Source: Nitrososphaerota archaeon
Lineage (GTDB): Archaea > Thermoproteota > Nitrososphaeria > Nitrososphaerales > Nitrosopumilaceae
Assembly: GCA_013287585.1 (NCBI GenBank)
Contig: JABDDN010000001.1
Span: forward strand, 1 to 64,000
Direction of reading: 5' to 3'
DNA: 64,000 nt
Shown here: positions 26,764 through 34,024 of the stretch, piece by piece
Layout of the letters: each line of letters starts with the position of its first letter
How positions within the stretch are numbered: the first letter of the stretch is position 1
Notes under the pieces: generated by a model
What the model was told of the DNA's origin: nothing
Seen by the model: only the letters and a program-made list of their open reading frames with translations
Databases searched by the model: none
Position numbers and translations under genes: made by a program

Positions 26764-27678
26764 CTAGTTGAAATTTAAGCGGTTTCTAAACTGTAATGCA
26801 ATTACAGCGGTGATCCCTATGACCAACGGCACAAACAATGGAAATTCAGGAATTGCAGTTGTACCTGTTAACTGAATTGTGCCAGACTTGGATGGATGTA
26901 ATCCAATCCAAGCATGAGTTCCATTATTGTAAAATGTGTCAGTTAAAGTGCCGTTACCGTTAATCTTTCCTTGATATGGTCCCCATAAAAGCTCCTGTGG
27001 CATTATTACCGTTACAAATGAATGTGGTTTATTGATGTCAAATGCATAGGCTTTTGCTGATTGGTCAAATGTATGAGGACCCAAATCTGAAAGAGTTCGT
27101 ATACCTACTGTGAAATTATTGTTTTGCCATTGGACATTTTGTAAAGTTATTGGTTCATTGATAATATAGTCCAAAGTAAAACCCTCGCCATGCTGTCGAA
27201 GTCCATGATCACCAAGATAAACTGGTCTATGATTGGCCCAAATCGTGTCATCTCCTTTTGGGAAATAAAAGTCTGTATAACCTGCATCTGATGGTTCTGT
27301 ATAATTCCATTCCCAAACACCATTAATTTGAGATACAACATTTGTTAGATCATATTTGATTATAGTCAAATTTCTTGATGTGGGAGGAAACAATACTGAT
27401 TTTTGAGCTGTGGCTACACTGAAATATTGTACAGAACTGCCATTTTGATCCGTTACAGAAAAGTTTGTCATGTTTCCTTTTACTGCAATTACCTGAATTG
27501 CTACTGCATTGTTACCTTTAACAAAATGTGTCACATGAGCTGTTCCGCTTCCATCAAGTACAATTTTAATGTCTTCCACTGGTTTTTGTCCCATTGTTAA
27601 TTCCTGACCAAAAACTTGTGACACTGATAAAAGCATCAATGACACTATTAAAATTGAAAGTAATTTTCTCAAATTCAT
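26764..27678 (-). CDS. Secreted/membrane-anchored protein with PEF-like C-terminal signal
   Basis: The ATG at 27678 (MNLRKLLSILIVSLMLLSVSQ) gives a clean signal peptide; an upstream in-frame ATG overlaps cyclophilin and is rejected. A 250-residue beta-rich extracellular region follows. The C-terminus reads IPEFPLFVPLVIGITAVIAL then QFRNRLNFN: a Pro-Glu-Phe motif, hydrophobic helix and basic tail. This is the pattern of PEF-CTERM-like sorting tails processed by archaeosortases, or simply an anchor. Five bases separate it from cyclophilin on the same strand. Confidence 0.7.
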   Translation of the reverse strand: MNLRKLLSILIVSLMLLSVSQVFGQELTMGQKPVEDIKIVLDGSGTAHVTHFVKGNNAVAIQVIAVKGNMTNFSVTDQNGSSVQYFSVATAQKSVLFPPTSRNLTIIKYDLTNVVSQINGVWEWNYTEPSDAGYTDFYFPKGDDTIWANHRPVYLGDHGLRQHGEGFTLDYIINEPITLQNVQWQNNNFTVGIRTLSDLGPHTFDQSAKAYAFDINKPHSFVTVIMPQELLWGPYQGKINGNGTLTDTFYNNGTHAWIGLHPSKSGTIQLTGTTAIPEFPLFVPLVIGITAVIALQFRNRLNFN

Positions 27679-27683
27679 TATCC

Positions 27684-28163
27684 CTATTCTGATATTGTCA
27701 CATGAAGCATTTTTGCTTCCTGATGTGGGCAATCATTTTTGTCTCGTGGCAAATTCACTATTTTATCTGCTACATCCATACCTTCTGTCACTCTGCCAAA
27801 GACGGTATACTGTTTATCAAGAAAAGTACTATCTGTTGTAACTATGAAAAATTGTGAACCAGCGCTATTAGGATCCATTGCACGAGCCATAGAGACTATT
27901 CCACGAAGATGTGATTTGGAACTAAATTCGGCTTTGATAGTATGGCCTGGACCACCCGTACCCCACTTACTTTTATCTGACTTTTTGGTATTTGGATCTC
28001 CACCCTGAACCATGAATCCTGGAATAACCCTGTGAAATAACGTTCCGTCGTAGAAGGAGCCCTTTGCAAGTTTTGTGAAATTTCTTACCGTTTCAGGTGC
28101 AAGTTCTGGTAAAAGATCAAAAACTATCTTGCCAAAATTTGTCTCTATTGTAGCCTTGGGCAT
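27684..28163 (-). CDS. Cyclophilin-type peptidyl-prolyl isomerase
   Basis: The protein (about 159 residues from ATG 28163; a TTG at 28172 is possible) has FHRVIPGFMVQGGDP, AGSQFFIVT and FGRVTEGMDV, the catalytic core of cyclophilins. It has no signal peptide, so it is cytoplasmic. Together with the parvulin at 12.6 kb and the FKBP at 35.2 kb, all three prolyl isomerase families occur in the window. It shares an operon with the downstream secreted protein. Confidence 0.92.
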   Translation of the reverse strand: MPKATIETNFGKIVFDLLPELAPETVRNFTKLAKGSFYDGTLFHRVIPGFMVQGGDPNTKKSDKSKWGTGGPGHTIKAEFSSKSHLRGIVSMARAMDPNSAGSQFFIVTTDSTFLDKQYTVFGRVTEGMDVADKIVNLPRDKNDCPHQEAKMLHVTISE

Positions 28164-28520
28164 TTTCTTCAAACTGGGTCATTTAATCATAAGAACCTTT
28201 CTTCACAATTGTTTATGTTAAAGATGGTTTGCCATTGTAAATACAGGCTACTGTTAATACTGCAGAAATTATACCAAATAATCTAATTATCACAAAAATG
28301 AATCAAAAAATTCCAAGACTTTTAATTTCCATAATCAATTAACATAACAATAGATAAAGCCCAGCATGTTATTTTTTGATAAATTATATACCTGGATTTA
28401 ATCTTATTTGAACTAGGAAAAATCTTTTATGTAATCAAAATTTTTCCATTTTTTTAAATATGAAAGTAATACAAAAAAGATAGTAACAGTCTTATATAGA
28501 AGATCTGAAAAATACAAAAC
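28164..28520. other. AT-rich intergenic region, no gene seen
   Basis: This 357-base stretch between cyclophilin and the small HTH gene has no ORF that looks coding and no tRNA or known structured RNA that I can recognise. Its right end holds a TATA box (cttatataga, 28490-28499) placed about 25 bases before the GTG of the HTH gene, so that gene is probably leaderless. The rest may hold the cyclophilin promoter. Confidence 0.5.
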
Positions 28521-28757
28521 GTGAATCGCTCTACTCAAAGCACAAATATTAAACAAGCCATAAACTCGTTGCTTGACAAGGGCCTTACAGATAAACAAGA
28601 TATCTATACCAAAGTGGTAGAAGAGCTTGGTGTTCCAAGACCAACGGTAAGGCGAGTAGCACGAGATCTACGAAATGAACTTTTACAAAAAATTCAGATT
28701 TTGCAGTCTGAGGTTCCAAAACTTGGATCAGGCGATAAAGATACTAGTACCGACTAG
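28521..28757 (+). CDS. Small helix-turn-helix protein, 78 aa
   Basis: GTG at 28521 starts a 78-residue protein. Residues about 10-55 (IKQAINSLLDKGLTDKQDIYTKVVEELGVPRPTVRRVARDL) form a clear helix-turn-helix with a recognition helix beginning at PRPTVRRV. The C-terminal 20 residues are acidic. The strong TATA box upstream and lack of a leader point to a leaderless transcript. It probably binds DNA; the target is unknown. Confidence 0.75.
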   Translation: MNRSTQSTNIKQAINSLLDKGLTDKQDIYTKVVEELGVPRPTVRRVARDLRNELLQKIQILQSEVPKLGSGDKDTSTD

Positions 28758-28840
28758 CAAAATCTTTCCTTTTTATAATATGTATTTTAGATCTGATAAT
28801 TTCCATTACTATTATATTCTAGGAATCGTGTGATAAAATT

Positions 28841-29287
28841 ATGGGGCACATTCCTACCATAGTAGTTATTTGTCTTGCTTCTGCTCTTACAACACTATAC
28901 TTTGTGCTCCCAGATGCAGTACACTTTGCTATGATAGTCTTCATTGCAGCCGCATGGTTTCTTGCTGCAATATGTTGGTTAGCACAAAAGAGTGCTGACT
29001 ATATTACGAAGGGCGGATACGGTCATGAAGAAAAAAAAAAGCTAGTCAACACTAATAATCATCAACAAACAGTACAGGTAACTTCAAACCAAATCAAACA
29101 AGCCAAAGTCGCACTTGGTGTAGAGTTAGATGAATTACGAAACATTGTAAAAAATAAAGATAGTGAGATTGAAAACCTAAAAAATGAGATTGCTAGTCTG
29201 CAGACTCTTGTACAAATAGAAGCCCTCAAGACAGAGCTTGCAAATCTAAAAGCACTAGCAGCAAAGGAAAGCTCAAAGAGAAAATAA
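28841..29287 (+). CDS. Two-helix membrane protein with coiled coil
   Basis: Two hydrophobic helices (IPTIVVICLASALTTLYFVL and VHFAMIVFIAAAWFLAAICW) are followed by a basic loop and a 60-residue coiled coil (ELDELRNIVKNKDSEIENLKN ... LKALAAKESS). Both termini probably face the cytoplasm. It is not recognised. It could act as a membrane scaffold or adaptor; this is inference. It converges on a small Cys-rich gene that starts one base after its stop codon. Confidence 0.6.
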   Translation: MGHIPTIVVICLASALTTLYFVLPDAVHFAMIVFIAAAWFLAAICWLAQKSADYITKGGYGHEEKKKLVNTNNHQQTVQVTSNQIKQAKVALGVELDELRNIVKNKDSEIENLKNEIASLQTLVQIEALKTELANLKALAAKESSKRK

Positions 29288-29407
29288 TTATTTACAATGT
29301 GAACAGCTAATCTTTCCGTGATTTTCTTTACAGCCAGGACAGCTTACTGCACCGCCAAAATGGCAATTACAACGACATCCATCATTTAATTTCTCTTCTG
29401 GTACCAT
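29288..29407 (-). CDS. Small cysteine-rich protein, 39 aa
   Basis: This short minus-strand gene was found in a 180-base gap. The ATG at 29407 begins MVPEEKLNDGCRCNCHFGGA, and the 39-residue product continues with CPGC and ends CSHCK. Seven Cys (11, 13, 15, 23, 26, 35, 38) and two or three His can bind one or two zinc ions. The stop at 29288 abuts the convergent membrane protein stop (29287), a close fit that supports a real gene. Function is unknown; a tiny zinc-ribbon adaptor is likely. Confidence 0.6.
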   Translation of the reverse strand: MVPEEKLNDGCRCNCHFGGAVSCPGCKENHGKISCSHCK

Positions 29408-29463
29408 TTGATATACATTAATTATGCGTCATCTTAATATGTAACTTTTTCAAAAGAGAATTT

Positions 29464-29874
29464 ATGAAGTATATGCTTGGTATGGCGGTAGGAATCATTT
29501 TACTATTATTACCAAGCCTAAGCTCTGTATCACAAGGAGTCCAATGGGATCCAAAATTAATTGCCAATGACAATATTCAATTAGAAAAATCAATAGTATA
29601 CATGCATATTCCAGCTGATAACAAACTTCCATTTGGTTGTGTTTGGGGCAAAGTAACAGACGCTGTACCAGGATATCCAGTAGTAGTTCAGATTTATCAA
29701 AATGGTAAACCAGTTTATTTTGCCCAAGTAGATATGAAAAGTGATGGTTCATACGAACACTATTTTAGAATTAAATCTGTAGATGGTAATAACGTGATTA
29801 ATATTTTCCAGGGAGATTACACTGTTGACATCTTCAAAACAGTTTATGCTACAACTGCTCCAACTACAACCTAA
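29464..29874 (+). CDS. Secreted protein, 136 aa, beta-sandwich-like
   Basis: A signal peptide (YMLGMAVGIILLLLPSLSSV) precedes a 110-residue domain. GCVWGKVTDAVPGYPVVVQIYQNG and SDGSYEHYFRIKSVDG ... IFQGDYTVDIFKTVYAT resemble carboxypeptidase-regulatory or other small Ig-like domains, such as those in archaeal surface proteins. The Thr-rich end may be exposed. It is a single gene located just upstream of the convergent tRNA-Arg. Function is unknown. Confidence 0.6.
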   Translation: MKYMLGMAVGIILLLLPSLSSVSQGVQWDPKLIANDNIQLEKSIVYMHIPADNKLPFGCVWGKVTDAVPGYPVVVQIYQNGKPVYFAQVDMKSDGSYEHYFRIKSVDGNNVINIFQGDYTVDIFKTVYATTAPTTT

Positions 29875-29911
29875 GAAAGTTTTCATAATTTCATCTAATA
29901 CTGTAATAAAG

Positions 29912-30004
29912 CGGGCTCGGAGGGCTTCGATCCCTCGACCTGTAACTTAGGAGGCTACTGCGCTATCCATGTTGCGCGTCAATAAGACTCTGCGCTACGA
30001 GCCC
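29912..30004 (-). tRNA. tRNA-Arg (anticodon CCT) with an intron in the D-loop
   Basis: Read on the minus strand, the gene folds as a full tRNA: acceptor GGGCTCG/CGAGCCC, D-stem GCGC/GCGC, anticodon stem GTAGC/GTTAC with loop CTCCTAA (anticodon CCT), T-stem GAGGG/CCCTC. The D-loop holds 28 bases instead of about 10. An 18-base intron at 29972-29989 fits. After removal, the D-loop reads AGCATGGATA, a normal archaeal form. The mature length is 75 bases. The T-loop starts with A instead of the usual T. Confidence 0.88.
29972..29989 (-). other. D-loop tRNA intron with bulge-helix-bulge motif
   Basis: The D-stem 5' GCGC can pair with the GCGC near the intron's 3' end, giving a four-base central helix. 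A three-base bulge AGA lies on the 5' side and AAC on the 3' side; a GTC/GAC stem with loop TTATT closes it. This is the canonical bulge-helix-bulge recognised by archaeal tRNA splicing endonuclease, cutting after the second bulge base on each side (between tRNA positions 15 and 34 of the precursor). Non-canonical intron positions are known in Thaumarchaeota and Thermoproteales. Confidence 0.75.
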
Positions 30005-30029
30005 AGAAAAAATCAGTCTTGTTAACAAT

Positions 30030-30740
30030 TTAAGCGTAATCAAGATTTGAAACTATCATCTGTCTGATTTGATTCCAGGTTGGATCATTCAGACTGTTCC
30101 ATTTTTCATAAAATACAACATCTTTCAAATCAAGTCGTGGAAGCCAACCAGCTGCTTCTAGATCTGGTTTTTCTGCAAACTTTGAAACATGACCCAGACA
30201 CAAGTATGCAATGGGAACAACATGTTCTGGTATTTCAAGAATTTTTTTCAGATCATCATTTGAAAGTATGCTGACCCAACCAAGCCCAATGCCTTCTGTT
30301 CTTGCGGCAAGCCAAAGATTTTGTATCGCACAACATACACTGTAAATTCCGGTTTCAGGAATACTTGATCTTCCTATTACAAAGGGACCAAATTTCGTAG
30401 GATCATATGTTACACAGACATTTATTGCCGAAGACAAAATTCCTTCTAACCTTAAGGAAAGATATTTTGTCTTCTTTGGATCCTCGACAAGAGTTGCAGA
30501 GCGTTTTCTTTCATTATCAAACGATTTTTTTACTTTCTTTCTGGTCTCAACATCTTTTATCAGAATAAAGTTCCATGGCTGAGAAAAACCGACAGATGGT
30601 GCATGATGCGCCGCATTTAGAATTTTAGACAGAGTCTTATCATCAATTGGCTTTGGTATAAAATGAGATCTCACATCACGTCTTGAAAAAACTGCTTTGT
30701 AAAAACCGTTTTTTTCATCTTGGGAGAATTCTTCATTCAT
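30030..30740 (-). CDS. bluB: 5,6-dimethylbenzimidazole synthase (BluB)
   Basis: The 236-residue nitroreductase-fold protein (ATG 30740; a TTG at 30743 precedes it) has FSRRDVRSHFIPKPIDD and NAAHHAPSVGFSQPWNFILI, which are the BluB-specific FMN- and substrate-binding motifs. It has WVSILSNDDLKKILEIPEHVVPIAYLCLGHV near the end. BluB splits FMN to make the lower ligand of cobalamin. Generic nitroreductases lack the APSVGFxQPW motif. It supports synthesis of cobalamin with dimethylbenzimidazole, alongside cobJ and cbiE. Confidence 0.9.
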   Translation of the reverse strand: MNEEFSQDEKNGFYKAVFSRRDVRSHFIPKPIDDKTLSKILNAAHHAPSVGFSQPWNFILIKDVETRKKVKKSFDNERKRSATLVEDPKKTKYLSLRLEGILSSAINVCVTYDPTKFGPFVIGRSSIPETGIYSVCCAIQNLWLAARTEGIGLGWVSILSNDDLKKILEIPEHVVPIAYLCLGHVSKFAEKPDLEAAGWLPRLDLKDVVFYEKWNSLNDPTWNQIRQMIVSNLDYA

Positions 30741-30826
30741 CAAACACCCACCAGTAACAATGCATATTATTCTTGTTTTCTCAAATTAAACGTTAATAAC
30801 GCCTACAAGAAGAGTCGTATTTTAAC

Positions 30827-30900
30827 GGGCCGATCGTCTAGTTGGTTAGGATACCGCCCTGACACGGCGGTGGTCGAGAGTTCAAATCTCTCTCGGCCCA
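30827..30900 (+). tRNA. tRNA-Val (anticodon GAC)
   Basis: The 74-base gene folds fully: acceptor GGGCCGA/TCGGCCC with discriminator A, D-arm with GGTTAGGATA, anticodon stem CCGCC/GGCGG with loop CTGACAC (anticodon GAC), T-arm GAGAG/CTCTC with loop TTCAAAT. No intron is seen. CCA is not encoded. It lies between bluB (divergent) and the PNPOx-like gene that starts 36 bases later. Confidence 0.96.
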
Positions 30901-30935
30901 TCTGTTTTTATTCTATAATTTTATGTTTAGTATCA

Positions 30936-31328
30936 GTGCCCAAATTTACTCAAAAGGAAATTGAATTTTTACAAAATAATGAAGCATGTAGAATAGCAAC
31001 CTCTCATGATAACATACCACATGTTACTCCAGTTACATATTATTTTGAAGATGGTTTTTTCTATCTGGCAACAGATTATAATACAAAAAAATATTCCAAT
31101 CTTAAAAAAAATAACAAAATAGCAATAACTGTAGACATTTACATGTCTGGAAAACATAAGGCTGTAATCGTACAGGGAACGACAGAATTTATTGAAAAGG
31201 GATCAGAATACAAGCAGTTGTATGAAATTTTTTATAAAAAATTTTCATGGGTTAGAGATAATCCTTGGAAAGAGGGAGAAGCGCCCTTTGTTAAAATAAA
31301 ACCAAAAACAAAGACCAGCTGGGTCTAA
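30936..31328 (+). CDS. Pyridoxamine 5'-phosphate oxidase-like FMN-binding protein
   Basis: The reading frame is open from 30720, but that upstream part crosses tRNA-Val and cannot be coding. The GTG at 30936 (MPKFTQKEIEFLQNNEACRIATSH) is the best start, giving 130 residues. VTYYFEDGFFYLATDYNTKKYSNLKKNNKIAITVD is the split-barrel FMN-binding core. PWKEGEAPFVKIKPKTKTSW closes it, as in the many F420/FMN-binding PNPOx-like proteins. The substrate is unknown. Confidence 0.8.
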   Translation: MPKFTQKEIEFLQNNEACRIATSHDNIPHVTPVTYYFEDGFFYLATDYNTKKYSNLKKNNKIAITVDIYMSGKHKAVIVQGTTEFIEKGSEYKQLYEIFYKKFSWVRDNPWKEGEAPFVKIKPKTKTSWV

Positions 31329-31329
31329 A

Positions 31330-31827
31330 CTAGCCAAATGTAGATTCAAAATCTCTTGTAATTAGAGTCCACGCCGACTCTACGGTTACCTGACCTGTTA
31401 CCTTGTAGCTAACTGGCTGACCATTTATGATGGATTGGTATTCATTAGAAATTTGATCAGTATCCACAAGTTCAAACGTATTGGTAAATGTCACTGTGCT
31501 ACTGGGGAACAGTGGCGCTCTTCCAGCCATGGCAATGTCCTCAGTACTATAATGACCACTTCCAAGATGCTTACCATTTACAAACAAATCATAATTGATA
31601 GAAGGAATGGTGGATGTTATAGTAGTAGGATTTGTTACATTAAACAATACTTCAAGATGAGCTCGATTGTTTATCTTGTCTACATCAATTAACTTTACGC
31701 CAGCCAAATCTATGTTTATTTGTTTGAGAGTATCTTGACCCGAGTTTGCAAATAAAACTAAAGAAAGCATCAAAACTCCCAATCCAGCAAATGCACTAAA
31801 TATAACAACTCGACCTCTACTGACCAA
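31330..31827 (-). CDS. Membrane-anchored LEA-2 (WHy-like) domain protein
   Basis: The open frame reaches an ATG at 31947, but that overlaps the divergent CopD gene start. TTG 31827 puts a normal N-terminal anchor (RVVIFSAFAGLGVLMLSLVL) at the start, so it is preferred, though not certain. The 130-residue domain (LEVLFNVTNPTTITSTIPSINYDLFVNGKHLGSG) has the LEA-2 strand with an N-P pair. It abuts the convergent PNPOx-like gene by one base. Paralogues lie at 25.5 and 62.5 kb. Confidence 0.7.
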   Translation of the reverse strand: MVSRGRVVIFSAFAGLGVLMLSLVLFANSGQDTLKQINIDLAGVKLIDVDKINNRAHLEVLFNVTNPTTITSTIPSINYDLFVNGKHLGSGHYSTEDIAMAGRAPLFPSSTVTFTNTFELVDTDQISNEYQSIINGQPVSYKVTGQVTVESAWTLITRDFESTFG

Positions 31828-31911
31828 TTCAACAGCTACGGGTTCTATAGAATTAAAAAACCTTCTCAGGATCCGAATAGATATTACTTGTAATAATAAA
31901 ATATACTGATA

Positions 31912-32406
31912 ATGCCAATTTTGGATGCCATACTGATGTGGGCACATCTCGTTTCTGCTTCTATATGGGTAGGAGGCTCAATTTTCATTGGAATTGTTTT
32001 GGCACCATTATTGAAGACAATCTCAGAATCGGTAGAAGAAAGAGTAGCAATAATGATTCGGGTAGGAAGAAAATTTAACAAGATTGCAATTCCATCCTTA
32101 GCAATTTTGATTTCCACTGGACTTTACAGCTCATCTAACATTCTGAGTAGACCTCAATTCTTGTTTTCTACAAATTATGGAATAATACTTGTAATAAAGA
32201 TAATTCTTGTAATTTCTTTACTTGTGATGTTTGCTATTCATGTTAGGATAATTCGAACTGAAATTGAGAAAAAGATTGAATCAAAAGAAATGCTACCAGA
32301 AATAGTTCAAAAACTTCGTTCAAAAATAATTTCTCTTGGCAGAATTATGGTCTTTGTTTCTATAGCTATATTGCTTATGGCAGCACTACTGCATTCAGGC
32401 ATATGA
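31912..32406 (+). CDS. CopD-like integral membrane protein
   Basis: The 164-residue protein has four or five hydrophobic helices. The first (ILMWAHLVSASIWVGGSIFIGIVLA) has the H-x-x-x-x-x-W-x-G-G pattern of CopD/YggT-like copper-resistance or copper-uptake proteins. A later helix carries a His (MFAIHVRI). The start is ATG 31912. A copper-transport role is plausible in copper-dependent ammonia oxidizers but is inferred from the family only. Its end overlaps the convergent rtcA by 12 bases. Confidence 0.75.
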   Translation: MPILDAILMWAHLVSASIWVGGSIFIGIVLAPLLKTISESVEERVAIMIRVGRKFNKIAIPSLAILISTGLYSSSNILSRPQFLFSTNYGIILVIKIILVISLLVMFAIHVRIIRTEIEKKIESKEMLPEIVQKLRSKIISLGRIMVFVSIAILLMAALLHSGI

Positions 32407-33417
32407 GTTTCCTTTTATTCTAACCTCAAAACCATCATCTAATTTTCCTATCCCATATTTGCAGTTTATAATTTTTGAAGCGACAAAGAGGTTTGTCTCT
32501 AAGTGTTTCGTAATTTTGTTTACTCTAAAGACCGAAGTCTCATTAATCAAAGCCAAAGGAATCACAAGCATATCTGAAAGAAAGTGATCCACTCCTAAAT
32601 CTGACTCAAAAAACCTGTTTGCCACAATCTGTCCAATTCCTTTCATGTCTTTGTTATATATCGCATCAGAACCAATAATCGAGCTGTCATCATGCGCAAA
32701 AGCCAAGAGTGAACATCCTTTGTCCAATGCACGCTCTTCTTTTATCTCATAATCGCAAGACAAACCTTTGCTTTCAAGAATATTTTTGGCTTCAATTACC
32801 TCATTTTCAACTGATTCTTTTGAGATCATAGAATATGAACAAAGAAGTTTTACTTTTTTTATAGTTCTTTTTAGTAGAGAAACAGGTTTGATTTTTTCAT
32901 AAGGTAATACTTGTACATCTATAAGTCCACCGCCTTTTGGGTAATATCCGCGTTTTTTGATATTCATAGAAAAATTAATTCCAATTCTAGAATATGCTTC
33001 TTGTAAAATAAATTTGGTATAGTTACTTGTTGGACTCCAAGCAACATCAGTTCCACCAATTATTGATAATTTTAAATTTTTTTTCGAAATAGCTACTGCA
33101 GGAATTAAAACTTGTAAAATTAATGGAATGCTTCCAGCAGTTCCAACATTTTCGTTTAAAATAGCATCATTAATCGTGGAAGGGAAATATCTGAGCATAG
33201 TTGATCCAACATGTAATCCATCTACTTTAGCATTACAAATTTTTGCAAGAATTTTAATTCCAGTAATATGCTGTGGTCTTAAACCGGAAACATCTCTGCC
33301 CTTACGTATGTTTTCAATTTCTACCGGTGTTCCAGTTATTGATGAAAGTGTTACCGCAGTTCGAATTATTTGTCCGCCGCCTTCACCGTATGACCCGTCT
33401 ATTTTTAGTGGTTCCAT
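32395..33417 (-). CDS. rtcA: RNA 3'-terminal phosphate cyclase
   Basis: ATG 33417 (MEPLKIDGSYGEGGGQIIRTAV) is preferred over a TTG six bases upstream. GSYGEGGGQIIRTA and GRDVSGLRPQHITG are diagnostic for RtcA. It has RGYYPKGGGLID and HFLSDMLVIPLAL with the catalytic His near the end. It converts RNA 3'-phosphate to the 2',3'-cyclic form with ATP. The 340-residue length is normal. It is divergent from nadM. Confidence 0.94.
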   Translation of the reverse strand: MEPLKIDGSYGEGGGQIIRTAVTLSSITGTPVEIENIRKGRDVSGLRPQHITGIKILAKICNAKVDGLHVGSTMLRYFPSTINDAILNENVGTAGSIPLILQVLIPAVAISKKNLKLSIIGGTDVAWSPTSNYTKFILQEAYSRIGINFSMNIKKRGYYPKGGGLIDVQVLPYEKIKPVSLLKRTIKKVKLLCSYSMISKESVENEVIEAKNILESKGLSCDYEIKEERALDKGCSLLAFAHDDSSIIGSDAIYNKDMKGIGQIVANRFFESDLGVDHFLSDMLVIPLALINETSVFRVNKITKHLETNLFVASKIINCKYGIGKLDDGFEVRIKGNSYA

Positions 33418-33484
33418 AAACAATTGAATCGCCTAGCCGTATAAGTAATGATAGTTTTTTAAAGAATTAAAATCAATTTTTATT

Positions 33485-33982
33485 ATGAATGGTCTTTTAA
33501 TTGGTAGGTTCCAACCTTTTCATAAAGGACATCTTATAGCAGTAAATTTTGGACTCTCTCAAGTAGAGAATCTTTGGATAGGTATAGGCAGCTCAAATAA
33601 AAACAATGAAAAAAGAAATCCATTTTCTGCTGATGAAAGAAAGGAAATGATATTATCTTCTTTAGATAAATCTGTCTTAAACAGAGTTAGGATATTTTAC
33701 ATTCCAGATGTAAATGATCATGCAAAGTGGACACATCATGTTGATTCTATTGTACCAAAGTATGATGTGGTATTCTCAAATGATAATTTTACAATAACAC
33801 TTTATCAAAAACGTGGAATTAAGATTATTTCAGTACCTCTATTACAAAGGGAAGTAATCTCTGGAACCAATATTCGTGAAATGATGGCAATGGGAAAAAA
33901 CTGGATGGAACTTGTGCCAGAAGGAACTAAAAACGTATTATTAAAAATAGATGCAGAAAGACGACTCTCAAAAATTCTGTAA
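33485..33982 (+). CDS. nadM: Nicotinamide-nucleotide adenylyltransferase
   Basis: The 165-residue protein has GRFQPFHKGHLIAV, the archaeal NMN adenylyltransferase (HxGH) motif, and ends with ISGTNIREMM, the ISSTxxR motif. It makes NAD+ from NMN and ATP. TATA-like AT-rich sequence upstream leaves a short leader. It lies 42 bases before the class V aminotransferase on the same strand. Confidence 0.95.
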   Translation: MNGLLIGRFQPFHKGHLIAVNFGLSQVENLWIGIGSSNKNNEKRNPFSADERKEMILSSLDKSVLNRVRIFYIPDVNDHAKWTHHVDSIVPKYDVVFSNDNFTITLYQKRGIKIISVPLLQREVISGTNIREMMAMGKNWMELVPEGTKNVLLKIDAERRLSKIL

Positions 33983-34024
33983 TTATAAATAGTGGTTCCT
34001 AATCGTTAAGATTGGAGAATTTAT

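Noticed and set aside
30720-30935. Upstream part of the frame that leads into the PNPOx-like gene
   Set aside because: It crosses the whole of tRNA-Val and has no family similarity; the GTG at 30936 gives the known fold.
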